Part shown: positions 46,382-58,165 of the stretch, piece by piece
How the letters are laid out: each line of letters starts with the position of its first letter
How positions within the stretch are numbered: position 1 is the first letter of the stretch
From: Coccinella septempunctata
Taxonomy: Eukaryota; Arthropoda; Insecta; Coleoptera; Coccinellidae
DNA length: 64,000 bases
NCBI RefSeq assembly: GCF_907165205.1
Contig: NC_058192.1
Span: forward strand, 16,306,001-16,370,000
Direction: 5' to 3'
The notes under the pieces: model-generated
The model's input: only the letters and a program-made list of their open reading frames with translations
The model's database searches: none
Told to the model about the DNA's origin: nothing
Program-made: the position numbers and the translations under genes

Positions 46382-49339
46382 GACTGAAAAATATGATCGA
46401 AATTAGAAATTGCCGGGTTAGTGACTTCTCGAAATCATCATCGTATCTGAGAAGGCAAATTATAAGATTGAATCCAAAGAAGTCTGTTTGATAGAAAATG
46501 AATAGAAAGTGTAATTCCTGGCTGGGAATACTACAAGGTATTTAAAAATTATTTTTTGGTTTGGGTCGAAGCTTCCAATTTCTTTCCTGCTACTCCTTTA
46601 ACCCCTAAACTTCGAAGTGAAAAACGGATTGAAGGTGAATAAGGGAAGGTAAGTGATATATTTTAATCATTCTCACATATACCAGGAGAATGAAGGTACT
46701 GAAAATTTTTAACCAAAATAAAATTATAATTTTGATCTTAGGACTGAAGTCTACATTAAAGGGGTTTCATATTATGCTTTTCACCTGAAGAATTCGGCAA
46801 TATTCCGAACAACATCGATCCATATCTTTAATAACCCATTTTTAGTCACCACCCTTTCGTAGATCGAAGTATCAAAAAGGGTGAATGATACATCTCTCGA
46901 AATATCTTTTGAAACTGACTTTAACTTCATAAAAAGTTGGGAAAAACACGATTCATTTTCCACGAAATAACGTAAAATAGGGGGGAGGTCTTGCTTTTGG
47001 GCCTTTATGAAGCAGGTTAATGAGGGATGATCAAAATTTAATTAAGACACGTAACGTAGTCGTAAATTATCCAAAGAATAAAGACTCTTACAAGCCAGGA
47101 GCTCTTTTGATAGATCCACCCTTACGGTCATATTTCCCTAAACAAACGGGATTAAAATGGAACCTATTTCATTAGTTTCATGACTAATCTATCCAGAAAT
47201 GAAATAAATATAACTGAGCTTTTTATTTATCGAAATTTAGTAATGGAAAATAACTCAAAGTTTCAAGAGGCGATGTCATAGTCTTAAAACGACAGAGCCC
47301 AAGATTGCTACAGAAACTATGCAACTATCAATCAATATCTGATGTCACCGATCCGACACCCTCATAATATCCCACCGGATGAAATCACGAATTTTCTTGT
47401 GTACATCTCGAAGCGATTCTTCAGCGCCTCGGCTGTCTAGGTCGTCCTTTCTGCCACTCATCTGAAATTCTAGCCCCGTCATGGCCTGGACCCTGGAACG
47501 AACATTTTCAGACCAAAGTGATCATTTTGGCGGACGTGTCGAAACATCGGATTGAACTGACCGATCGATGGGCCTGAAATATGAGTTTTATGTACTGGAG
47601 AGGTCCAGGGTATTCTGCGGGGGATGTTTTATCGTCGACGACGCGGTGGCTAGGTAACGGCTAGGTTGGATTCGCGTCATAAAGGAGGTTCCGATAAGGA
47701 GGAAAAGCATCTGCTGTTGGTGGGTGTTCCGGGAATAATTACTACAGAGATTCAATCATCTGCAGCACCGAGCAAATTGGTTCGGAGAAGTTGATAAATC
47801 AACATAGCAGAAGTGGTGGTTTGTTTTTTTCGTCGGAAAGCTCCCGGATGTCTGATAGATAACCAGTTACTTCGATTCCTTCAGCACAGCGGAAGTTCTG
47901 CATATAAACAATCCCAGCACGATTTTTATAGCTCTCAAATCAAGAATTAAACCAAATTGAACTCACCTTATCCAATTCATTTTTTCATCGAATTCATTTA
48001 CCGTTCCTTGAAAAGAATAGAACAGTTTCTGTCAGCGTCCCAGAATATTTTACTAAAGCAGAATTCATCGCTTCAGTCTAGTCTACTTTTCTGTGGGATA
48101 TTTCTGCACTTTTTTCTTTATCAGCAGACAAGCACCCAATCTTCCCTAACCTATAAGCAGTGACGTGTTTCGTGACATTTTGACGGTGAGGCAAAAGTCT
48201 GAAAACAGTTTTAGAAAAAGAAAGTTCGATTCGAACAGAATTAAACAAGAATTTTCTTCTCATATAGATCTATACATTTATTTTCGATTTTACGAGATCC
48301 ATGTCCAGTTGCATGAAAGTCCGTTAAATTTCAATTACTCTATAAAAATGTTAGTCCTCCATTTTTCTCCTCAAAAATGACAGTTTTAAATTTTGATGGG
48401 GCATCAGAACTTAATGAACTTTGCTGCATTTGGACGAGAGACACCAATTTGAAGACACTAAAATTGAGTCTTCAGTTATAACTTGGAAACCAAAGAAGAG
48501 GTGCGCAGTTTTGGCCATTTTCCATCTCTCGAAAATCAAGGTCGAACATGTACCCCTGTACTGGGTTTCCATTAAAAAATGACCCTATACGGCCTATACC
48601 CTACTAATTTAATATTTGAAAATGTAGGAATCTTCAATAATTTGATAATATATGATTCAAATACAGGATGGAACACTAAATATTTCATACTGAATTTTTT
48701 AGGGCTTCAAAAGGGCGAATTCAAATATGTACTATATCATTTTATGTATCTCAGATTGTTCGTATCGGTTTTAATGAGATTTTTTTTTTATTTTCAATAT
48801 TTGAGAGGTTTTTGAAGGATATCAAATTGCAGTTTGAACACACTTCAGAAGAAACTAGATTGGAGCCTCTAAAATATATAGGTACAAACAGAACATTTTT
48901 AAGTTCGAAAGCAGTGGCACAAACTTGAAAAATTTGTTGTTTTCTGTGTTCTAATGCTCAGTTCTAATGGTCTCAGTGAGGTAACTTTCTTGGTTCGTCT
49001 CGTCAAGTAAGAGACGAACTTGGCACTTGTAATATCTTAGTCCTTCTACCATTCCTCAGAAAACAAACTTTCTGTCTTTGTTCCCATTTCTTGGCTACCA
49101 CCACTTGTTAGCTGGCTGGCTGGCTGGGACATCAAAAACTGTATCTGTTTCAATGAAAGGAGCTGTCCACCCTTCTTTTGCCAGATAATTTGCATTTCCT
49201 GGTTATTCTCTCGAAGCGCATCGAGTGGCATTCACTTCCCGACTAACTTTGACCGAACTAATGGGAAGTCAAGCGCTAAAAAGGGTTGATTTGCCGTCAG
49301 GTACTATGTATATTCTTCATTTACGATAATCACAGTTGA
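46382..49339. other. No gene; GC-richer island at 47340-47900
   Basis: The island has dense CG dinucleotides, no long frame and no repeat. Elsewhere AT-rich with chance frames. Confidence 0.3.
48993..49019. repeat. Short hairpin GTTCGTCTC
   Basis: GTTCGTCTC (48993-49001) and GAGACGAAC (49011-49019) pair around a 9-base loop. A CTGG microrepeat follows at about 49110. Confidence 0.5.
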
Positions 49340-50180
49340 ATTAAATTTTAACCAAAGAGTATTAACTTAGGTATACTCTTTTTTTTTTCAACACCCCGTA
49401 AATATGAAACGAAGCCATTTTGGCTTAGACTGTTTGTCCTCGATAACTTACCATCTTTAAGGTCTTGAATTGATTGTGGGGAATTGGCATAAACCTTATC
49501 TTTCACGTAGCCCCAAAGAAAAAAGTTTAAAGGTGTTAAATCACAAGATCTTGCCGTCCACATCAATATTTTTCAATTTTGGCCATCAAAAATCATTAAT
49601 CATAGATCGGTAGCGTATTCCATTTACCGTAACATCTTTGCACCAGGCTCATTTTCGAATAAGTAAGGTCCAATCACACCGCTAGCCCAAAAACCGCACC
49701 AAAGGGTGATATGTTGAGCATAGAGAGGCTCTTCATCAATCAATCAATGAAGATGAAAATCCGGATAATTTTGATGCATGTTGAGGATCCAATCAGCGAA
49801 GATACGGAATTTCTGATGATCGACCAGCTTGAGTTCTTGTGTTAACCGAACTTCAAGAACCTCGAGACCCAAGTATTTATGCAAAATACTTACCGTGTAA
49901 TGTCGTTTGTTTTGTGGAATGCCTAATTCCACAGATCGACGAGGAATCGACAAACGGGCTACAGCAGCAATATTTTCAGTTGCTCTTGAGCGACGCACAC
50001 GATTTTGATTCTTCACATCAATAACTTCACTATTGCCGGCCGAGAAGGTGCTTCACGAAGACCCAAAAGAGCTTTAGTTTTGAGAACCGTGACAGCAAAA
50101 TTTCACCATTTTTGTAGTGGATTTTAACAATTTCAATGCGTTGTTGGAGCTTGTATTATACGTTTTTTATCAATGGCGTA
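49340..50180 (-). pseudogene. Tc1/mariner-superfamily transposase relic
   Basis: Minus strand from about 50150: IEIVKIHYKNGE, then after a frame change RRSRATENIAAVARLSIPRR, LTQELKLVDHQKFRIFADWI, a gap where the DEAHF catalytic block should be, then ITLWCGFWASGVIGPYLFEN and RSCDLTPLNFFLWGYVKDKV. The order is that of the common insect IS630/Tc1/mariner-type transposase with an RSCDLTPLDFFLWGYVK motif. Stops, frameshifts and the missing first catalytic Asp region make it a pseudogene. It is a different lineage from the mariner at 1620 and 21137. Terminal repeats were not found. Confidence 0.75.
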
Positions 50181-50329
50181 TTTTTTACTTGCCTTCAAAA
50201 AGTGACAGCTGCCCAAATATCGTCTTTTTGGAAAACATCATCAGCGAAAAGAACTTTATGGTCGCAACAATAAATCTTTTGTAACAGGAGTAACCCAGCT
50301 TATAGATCCCCCTAATCAGTTTAGGTTTG

Positions 50330-50470
50330 AGTCTTTCTCTGACACGAGAAGAAATCTCTAAGACCTTTACTAATCGTGGTCTCGAAAGATAAGCACCACG
50401 GGAGCTTTTGGTCAAAAAGTACACCAAGGTATTTGGTGGCCTCTGAGGGGACCGAGGTGTTACCTCAAGC
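50330..50470 (-). pseudogene. Non-LTR reverse-transcriptase fragment
   Basis: The minus strand reads ATKYLGVLFDQKLPW, then ETTISKGLRDFFSCQRKT followed by a stop. KYLGVxxDxKLxW is the thumb motif after the reverse-transcriptase palm in jockey/R1-type elements. The 99-codon frame at 50185-50484 is the same DNA in another frame and is not a gene. Only about 45 codons remain. Confidence 0.55.
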
Positions 50471-50484
50471 TTTTCATATCGCAT

Positions 50485-52036
50485 ACCTAATCCGGTTTCT
50501 AATCAATAAGAATGTCCAAATTGAAATTTCTCAAATACTAGGCTAAGCAATAGGCACAAACAAGACAAGACACTATTTCAAATGTAGGAGTGTGAACAAT
50601 AGTGTTTGGTTCTAATTCAAAGGATTTCTGAAACAATTTTTGTGCCTATCAATTCCATCATCAAGGGACGAGAATGAAAACTCATCCTGCGTTCACTGCC
50701 AATCATTCAGGGTATCGATTCAACCGGGGAAAAAAAGCGGCAAAACAACCGCCTTTCCATCGTGGGACCTTCCGCAAACGACACGGTATTATCGACAGTC
50801 CAGTTAATCAGAGCCCACATTCCTAACCCTTTTCCCATTTTTATTTCGTTCACGTTGTTTCATTGTCCCCGTAGCGGTGGGCCTTAAACTGTTCTGTTTG
50901 CGAATCCGGCCTTTGTTTGATCCGGGCCCAAATTTGCCGGGATTCGTCCGGGTTTTTTTACACAGTCCGGTTCGGAAAGATCCGATGTCGGTTCGCATAG
51001 CTCCCTTTCAACGACTGCGAGCAACGAAATGATTAATTATATTTTCTTACACATCTCGCGCCTAGTGTTTTGTGCTGATTACACAAAGAGATGAGATTTA
51101 AAGCGGCAGGAAAGATCTCACGGTAATTAAATTATCAATCTGCCGAGAGGAAAGGGTCCAGGTGGATGATGCGGAGAGACGGGGAATCTCGTGAATAGGC
51201 ACTGGAGAATATTTAATAAAACCCGTCAAATTCGTCGAACCAATGTACGAAGAATCTAGAAATGCGGGAAATGAACAGATCCTTCATGGAAAAGCTAGAT
51301 AACCTAGTAATGAAGTAAAAGCTTCAGAATCGAAATCATTTTGTTTGAGTGTTTCGAATTTGCCCAGAGCAATAAGGAAGAGCACTTGAATTTTCACCAA
51401 AAGTCACTGCGTGTAATAATTATAGTCGATACAATTTCTGTGTTACACACTTTCCTTAAATAATGGACTATATTTTGAAATATCGATTGAAATTCAATTT
51501 GGGAGGACTTTGCATCTTCTGAAACTCTTTAGGCTTTTCACTCCCAAACTCTGAAACAAATCAACTAAAAATTTTAATAATTGATTTGTTCTTGCACCTA
51601 TTTGTCAAGAGTAAATCAAATTGTTGCCTGACATGAACGAAAAATGGAACTTTAAAATGGTAATTTCGTAAAGTTTCGACAATTTTTCTCTATCTGATTT
51701 TTTCTTGACAAATTACTGCAAGAATTTTCGCAGGAGCAAATGAATTATTCAAATTTTTTAATTGATTTTGTTTCAGAGACTTTGAGAGAAAACCCTAAAC
51801 TGTTCCAGAAGATATATTTTGAGAGTATTTCATAGTAAAAATTTGTCTTTCTCATCATTTTCATGTTTCATTGCAAATCTTGCTAATGTAAGTATTCTTC
51901 TCTTTTTTCATATTTCGGAAATACTACCAAACAAGGTCAAGTATACAGCATTTTTGAAAGAGCAATCTCACAATGTCAAATTCAAGATTTAAGGAGTTGC
52001 TGTTATCACGCTATCACCGTATCAAATAGGTAAATA
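50485..52036. other. GC-richer island at 50690-51190, no gene
   Basis: CG-rich unique sequence followed by AT-rich DNA. 51595-51800 is the partner of the old repeat at 560-690. Confidence 0.3.
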
Positions 52037-52175
52037 TACTCCATTCACGTTCATTTCAGCACTCGGTTGGCCATGAAATAATTTTTTCAAGTTTTTGTAA
52101 CCAGAACGGTGTCGTTAATGTCATAGAAATACCAAACGTCATAACGCCATTGCCACAACTAATATCTGAAATATT
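52037..52175. mobile_element. Family J fragment, copy 3 (one terminus)
   Basis: Starts TACTCCATTCAC and continues through CGGTTGGCCATGAAATAA to CACAACTAATATC, matching in reverse complement the right end of copy 2. The other terminus was not found. Confidence 0.65.
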
Positions 52176-53559
52176 TTCATGTCGCATTTGAAAATATAGA
52201 GACCTGAATGCTCTACAAATTCCTTCAACTACCTTTCCACGTTCTCCATGGATAATAAATAAGTTCAAGATTTCTCCTTCAGAATGAGACATGATGTGTA
52301 TGTAATAAATACATAGTGAAATTGGTAGAACTAGGGCGCACTGAGTGCATGTTTTGCAATACTTTGTGCAATGATTCCAAAAGATCTAGTGTCAACACTA
52401 CGAAAGGAATTCGCTATCAATTACATAACAGACTGGATCAAAAGATCCTAATTTAGCGCAATAGTATCTTTACCAATGGAATTCGCTACATATATATAAG
52501 CTTTTCAAATTAGGCAAGTCTTGACGTTTGTCGATACGGCCAATAATAAATTATTTCTATGGCAACGACCGGCGATCTAGATCAAACTGTGAAATTCCTA
52601 AATTTCTTGACTAAATTGTGTCTACTTTTCTTGATTACTTAAAACCTATCCATTCAACATGTATCATGTGCCACGGTTTTATTTTTATTTTTTTTTCACG
52701 TGGATAACCAATTTTTCAAGAAGAAATATCGATTTGAAAAGATCGACTGGCGTTTATCAAAAATTATTCTTGAACATCCTGTACGATTTATGGAAAATGC
52801 AAATGTGTTTCGAATATTCCATCATAATAAAACTCGGCTAGAATTGGTGATTTTCGGAATCATAGGCCAGTGGAGAATTTCCTTTAAATGGACGACCTAG
52901 CCTGTAAGAATTTTAAAAAAACAATTATTCCACAATCATTTATTCATGCAATTTGTATCAGGCAATCTGATTCATAAAAAATTTAAAGGGTTGTATTTGT
53001 GTTTGGGATTTTTATAAACACCTAATGATTAACCTTGAATATCTCTCTACCGGTCAGCTCATTATATTATATACAGTATAGTGCAAATTTATGGAATTTT
53101 CACACAAAAATCGATTTTTTTTGAAAATGTTAAGGTAAATACGTCGATTTATATTTCATTATCATTCTACAATGATTTGTACCATTGACCATTGAATATG
53201 TAATTGAAAGGCCTTCATCTTGAGGTTTCACATGACATACTACACCATTCGAAAAAAATCTCTGACGTCTGCACGTCCACACCAGTGACGTAATATCGTC
53301 ATGTCAATGTCAAAAATTAGGTATCATAAACATAAATGGACGTATTGCGGCATTTTTAACAGAAATGTGAGAAAATGAATTTATCCCATACATTTGCACC
53401 TTACTGCATACGTGTGGAGGAAATCGCATAGTATACAGGGTGTTCCACAAGGAGCGCCTTTGAGTATAGAATAACAGGGGGAAGTATAAGACCTGAAATT
53501 GAAAATGGAAAAAGTACTTGTATAATATGGCCAACTCCTGCATTATAATCCGTATTGTA
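52176..53559. other. No gene recognised
   Basis: AT-rich. ATACAGGGTGTTCC near 53436 looks like a MITE terminus, but no partner end was found. Confidence 0.3.
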
Positions 53560-54235
53560 TTATAATATATTATAAATATCTATATCAATTATTGAGCATG
53601 TTAAACACTTAGCTGTGAAATGTTCTTCCAACATCCGTTTGTTTTTGTGTTTAGTAAAGGAATAATTTTTAGTACCTTCTCCATACATTGATCTGGCACG
53701 CTCGAATGAATCGAACATTTCCCTAATACAATTAAGTACAATGTACCATATCAAAAATACTCCTATTATCACTACGAACGATGTTACAATACAATCAAGC
53801 CCTTTAAATAAAACCTGTTCATCTTCCAAACGCAGAGATGAACAGAATTTCCTAGATAAGTGTAAATGGCGTACGTATATGAGGGCGGTCGTATAATAGG
53901 GCATGGTAGATGCCTGAACTAGAACATGCATGGATAGGATCTCACTCATCCTTTCGTACATTCACACGTTTCCAAACGCGTCACCTGACTAGCACCGCCG
54001 TTTCAACATCTTTAATTAATTTACTGTGCAGCGGAGATCCGATTTCGTATGTTTTGAAGAGCGTTGAGTTTGAATATTCATTCTCTTGATGTATGAAATC
54101 AAAGGCAGGGTGTCGGATAGGGGTTCCATTCGACTCGCACCAGATTGATTTCATCAATTTTTCCTGCATAAATTGGATTTGTTCCATACACAAAATTGAA
54201 TCATTATATGATATGATTATATGATCTTCAAACAA
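53560..54235 (-). other. Two adjacent minus-strand frames, unrecognised
   Basis: An 84-codon frame (54235-53981) and a 133-codon frame (53961-53560) lie 20 bp apart in different phases. The second has a hydrophobic span (IVTSFVVIIGVFLIWYIVL) after a charged segment and then CIREMFDSFERARSMYGEG, like a single membrane helix with a cytoplasmic tail. A frameshifted gene relic is possible. No family recognised and an intron of 20-40 bp would be too short. The neighbouring sequence offers no promoter. Confidence 0.25.
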
Positions 54236-54331
54236 AATATTTCAATTCAGATTTGTTTTTGAAGTTTTTACCCTTTAAAACAGTTACCAAGATGTCAATG
54301 TCATTATTATTCACGTAAGAGATAATAGATC

Positions 54332-55562
54332 TACTCCAGTCACTTTTATTTTAGCACTCGGTTGGCCATGGAAATTTGACACATTTCACTCTATATAGTA
54401 CGAAAATGTGGGGTTATGACGCTTGTCAAAACATTTTTGGGTTTTAAATCAACGCTAGTTGCCCGTTTTACGTAAAAATTTCTGTTATTACGTATTTCAT
54501 CATAATATCGAATCTCTTCGGAAAATATGTGACGGACATAATTGAAGTTTATACAAACTGGTTGAAGGCATACTGAATCCAGTTATTAGCATGGAAAATA
54601 CAAGAGATCAGTATAAAATCATAATATGCACTAGCTTGAGGAGAGTTAATGGTCGTTATCTTCTTTGGCTACAATTTGAATACGTTGCATCAGTTGTAGA
54701 TTTCAAAAATAATTAACCCGAAGATGACATGCATATGATGCAGTGGTTGGGAATGGGTATCTCCCGAAGGAATTAATAGATAATTACAAGAATTTTAAAT
54801 TCTTCAACAAAAATCATCTTGCATCAATGTGAATAAAAGGAATTCAAGGAAGTTTCAAATCAAGATGAACTTCACCTTTGAACAAAAATTTCACATGAAT
54901 AAACAATTAACAGGATATCTGGTGCGTATTTGTGGATGTTCATCTTAATATAATATAATATAATACGTTGATGTAATAATAATAATTAGGTATTTATTGG
55001 TACCTTAAGACATTCACAATGTATAGGAAAAGTCAAATGATAAATAGAAAAATCAATTTTCGGGAACTTATTCTACGATGACAACGAAAACCCTGTAGTA
55101 AACTTTCCGCATTAATTCACTCCAACATAAAATTCTCAAATGCCACCACTTTTTTGGGTCTCCCAATAGAAGGAGATTCTTTGTCATCCTCTTCATTCAC
55201 AATCTTTCTGATTGTGGAAATATTCAGCTGAAATATAAGTCGTTTAGATTCAGATGAAACATTATATAAATTCTCTTACCTTGAATATGTTCGCTACCGT
55301 CTGACGTATTGTGGATTTTAGAATATCAGGGTATAACTATTTGAATGAGCGGACCTGAATTCTAAATATCACTTCCTGAAACCCTGTCTCTTTTTTCAAT
55401 CACTTTCGGCATTTCCGTAATAAAAATTGATATTAGTTGTGGCAACGGCGTTATGATATTAACGACATTTCATGAGTGCCAACCTTACTCCGTTTCAGTT
55501 ACAAAACCTTGAGAAAATTATTTCATGGCCAACCGACTACTAAAATAAATGTGAATGAAGTA
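54332..55562. mobile_element. Family J element, copy 2
   Basis: 1231 bp, same order as copy 1, with ends TACTCCAGTCAC and GTGAATGAAGTA. The right end is followed by TA (55563-55564); the left flank has diverged. Contains the best preserved transposase remnant of the family (see 55110-55330, minus strand). Confidence 0.8.
55110..55330 (-). pseudogene. Spliced helix-turn-helix transposase remnant in family J
   Basis: On the minus strand, an exon ending KSTIRQTVANIFK meets a GTAAGAG donor. A 52-bp intron (55228-55279) ends TTATATTTCAG, and the next exon continues in frame as LNISTIRKIVNE, then SPSIGRPKKVVAFENF, ending in a stop. The pattern STIR..V...SP...GRPKKV resembles the DNA-binding front part of insect DDE transposases with a homeodomain-like helix-turn-helix. 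The catalytic part is absent, as expected of an internally deleted element. The upstream frame is broken by stops. The same exon pair can be followed at 56711-56930 (+). Motif-based call only. Confidence 0.5.
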
Positions 55563-56524
55563 TAGATACAGGTAAAACATTCAGGAGATTGGATTCTTCA
55601 AACTTCATTTCTGGTTCTGGGCAAAGAGACTCAGTATGTTTACCAAGCACCTGTTCTCATAATCCTCTCCTTCATTATCAAAATATTCGATGCATTTCGA
55701 ATTTCATCAATGAAGACGTTTATCAAATGCCTTGGCACAAAAGTATTGATGGAATTTTAAGGATGGTATTTTCCTCCTTTGCAAAGGATAGAATTTGAAG
55801 AAAAACTGCTCGTTTTTAAAAACTTCAAAACTTAAAATTGCTCGTAGTGTCCAAGTATAGCTCAAATTCAATAAAATATCTTTATACTCAACTATAATGA
55901 AGAATGCTTCAGGGTATATTTGGAATAAGAGAACGAAAAATTTTATGTTCGAGACTTCCTAGAAACAAACAACCTACATAACTCGACATCTGAATTTCAG
56001 CAATTTTTTCGCCGCCCATATTTACAAATTCAGTTTTAGCGCGACGCTGTTAAATTCAAACGACCTTTTTTGCCGGCTGAATACGTTATGCCCATGAAAA
56101 TATAAGGATTTTACGATTCGCATAATTCCAACTTCCGCGTTGTCCCTCATATGTCACAAAGGACCAATTTGAGTAAGATTGTCCGATATAAAATCCCTTG
56201 CTTCCTTCCTTTTCCGGCTGGGAATTATACGAGAGAGACTGGCACGTTCGTCCCGGCTGAAAGTGAACGACCTGGGGAACACAGTCGAGATATAATGGGA
56301 AAAGAGGACTTATTGAGCTTCTGGATAATGATGATAACTCTCTACTTCACTAATAGGGCGAATGGCAACCCTAGAAATGATTGCCGTTTGAGTCACTGAC
56401 TTGTTCGGTCTTCGACTGATGTTTCGCTATTTTCTTAGGTTGGAAATGGAATTTCAAGGGATATAGTTAATAATTGGTGTTGTCTGTGCAATTTCCTCGT
56501 ATTAATAACTTAATAACTATTATT
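55563..56524. other. No gene; modest GC-rich stretch 56060-56400
   Basis: Frames at 55589-55798 and 56151-56399 have no known motif. No splice signals fit them. Confidence 0.3.
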
Positions 56525-56955
56525 ATTTATTTTAGCAGTCGGTTGACCATGAGATAATTTTCTCTAGTTTTGTAACTAGAACGGAGTAAGGTTGACATTA
56601 ACGACATGAAATGTCGTTAATGTCATAACGCCGTTGGCACAACTAATATCAATTTTTATCACGAAAATGCCGAAAGTTATTGAAAAAAAGGGACAGGGTT
56701 TCAGGAAGTGCTATTTAGAATTCAGGTCCGCTCATTCAAATATACCCTGATATTCCAAAATCCACAATACGTCAGACAATGAACATATTCATTGTAAGAG
56801 AATTTATATAATGTTTCATCTGAATCTAAACGACTTATATTTCAGCTGAATATTTCCACAATCAGAAAGATTGTGAATGAAGGGGATGACAAAGAATTTC
56901 CTTCGTTCATCGTCATCGTAGAATAAGTTCCCGAAAATTGTTCTATTTTTCATTT
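56525..56955. mobile_element. Family J fragment, copy 4 (inverted)
   Basis: Reverse-complement match to 55010-55550 of copy 2, starting near the CGGTTGACCATG word and running past the helix-turn-helix exons to TTCCCGAAAATTG. The outermost end is degraded. It lies about 1 kb from copy 2, so the two form a loose inverted pair. Confidence 0.7.
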
Positions 56956-58090
56956 TCCTTGCCAAAATCTCCAGGAAACCTAGGCTAATTTCGTCATAAG
57001 GAATAGAGGGTGAGCTAAACCTTAATTTTAAGACAATATGTCCCTCTACATAACACTATTGTCTTGAACCCTCTATTCACCATCTATTCCCTATTAAGAA
57101 TTTATGGGTGCCAATCCCTACACCTAAGATCGGGGAAATTTTGGCTTACAATTCTGCTAGAAACATGTACCTCTCCGAATAAAAATTGACATGTTCCAAT
57201 ATTTTCTCTGAAAACATCCTTGTCGAGACATAATTGGCCTGGCAAATTTTCGAATTGTCAGCCTCTGTAACTACTTCAAGGACTCAATAAAAAATTTTAA
57301 ACCATAGTATTCATGTAGAGGGTCAAGGGATCTTTCAATTAAGGTAAATCTCATTCCCTATTCCCTATTAAGAATTTAGGGGGATATCACGCCTAGATTT
57401 CGGCTTACAATTCTGCTAAAAAATATGTCCCTCTACGAATAGAAATTAACCTGTTCCGGCATTTTTTCTGAAATCATCCTTGTCGTGACATAATTGGACT
57501 GGCAAGTTTTCAAATTGTCACCCTGTATGTCTTTTCACATGTAACTTTAAGAAGTAGAACGACGCGTCCCAGATAGGTGAATGATTATGATTTTGAAAGT
57601 TATGAAACTTCATACACTATCGTTACATTATTTTCTTAGATCATTTTCGAATAAGTCTTCATTGCCGAAAAAATAGTTTCTCAATAAGGCGCACAATTAC
57701 TCAATTAAAGAAGTCAAGTTCACATTCAATCCGTCGATCGATAAGAAATACCAGTATTCGTTACAGGGACTTGTTTTGTCGTTTACGCGAAAACCTTCAA
57801 CTTTACCAATCGACAAAACATATTTTCGTCCATGAGAAAACGCCTTTCTTTCTTTGTTTTCATCATGAAATTGCATAGAATTGGACCATTTAAATGTCAA
57901 GTCTTAAGAACTTGATCATCTGGTGATAATTCATAACGCACACGAAATAAAACCGAATAATAATTGTGTCGAATCTAGCCTGCGAAACTGGTTTGCAGAA
58001 CTGCAATACACCGAGAGCAACTTATCAACTTATCTGTTCTACTAGTACACGCCCACCGAAATATCATTTCTTCAGAAGTAAATTCTCAAG
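56956..58090. other. Upstream region of the cuticle gene
   Basis: Apart from the direct repeat at 57061-57530, a 67-codon minus frame (57697-57900) is unassigned. Any enhancer or hormone-response site for the cuticle gene would be expected here, but I can name none. Confidence 0.3.
57061..57530. repeat. Diverged direct repeat, two units about 290 bp apart
   Basis: Units about 57071-57260 and 57362-57520 share TTCCCTATTAAGAATTTA, GGCTTACAATTCTGCTA, ATGTCCCTCTACGAAT-like words and CATCCTTGTCG.GACATAATTGG. The second ends TTGTCACCCTGTATG, like a MITE terminus. Confidence 0.65.
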
Positions 58091-58128
58091 TATAAAAGAA
58101 GTGATCCGATTTTCAAAAAGTATCATTT
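58091..58128 (+). promoter_or_regulatory. TATA box and initiator of the cuticle gene
   Basis: TATAAAAG lies at 58091-58098. An arthropod-type initiator match (TCATTT, fitting TCAKTY) is at 58123-58128, which places the start of transcription near 58125, about 34 bp after the TATA box. That gives a 5' UTR of about 41 nt before ATG 58166. The spacing suits a strong, TATA-dependent, stage-specific insect cuticle promoter. The start site itself is inferred. Confidence 0.65.
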
Positions 58129-58165
58129 GCAGTGTAAGCTCCACAGCAACAACAACATTTCAAAA

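Noticed and set aside
50185..50484. 99-codon minus-strand frame as a gene
   Set aside because: Another frame of the same DNA gives the KYLGVLFDQKLPW reverse-transcriptase motif, so this one is a shadow.
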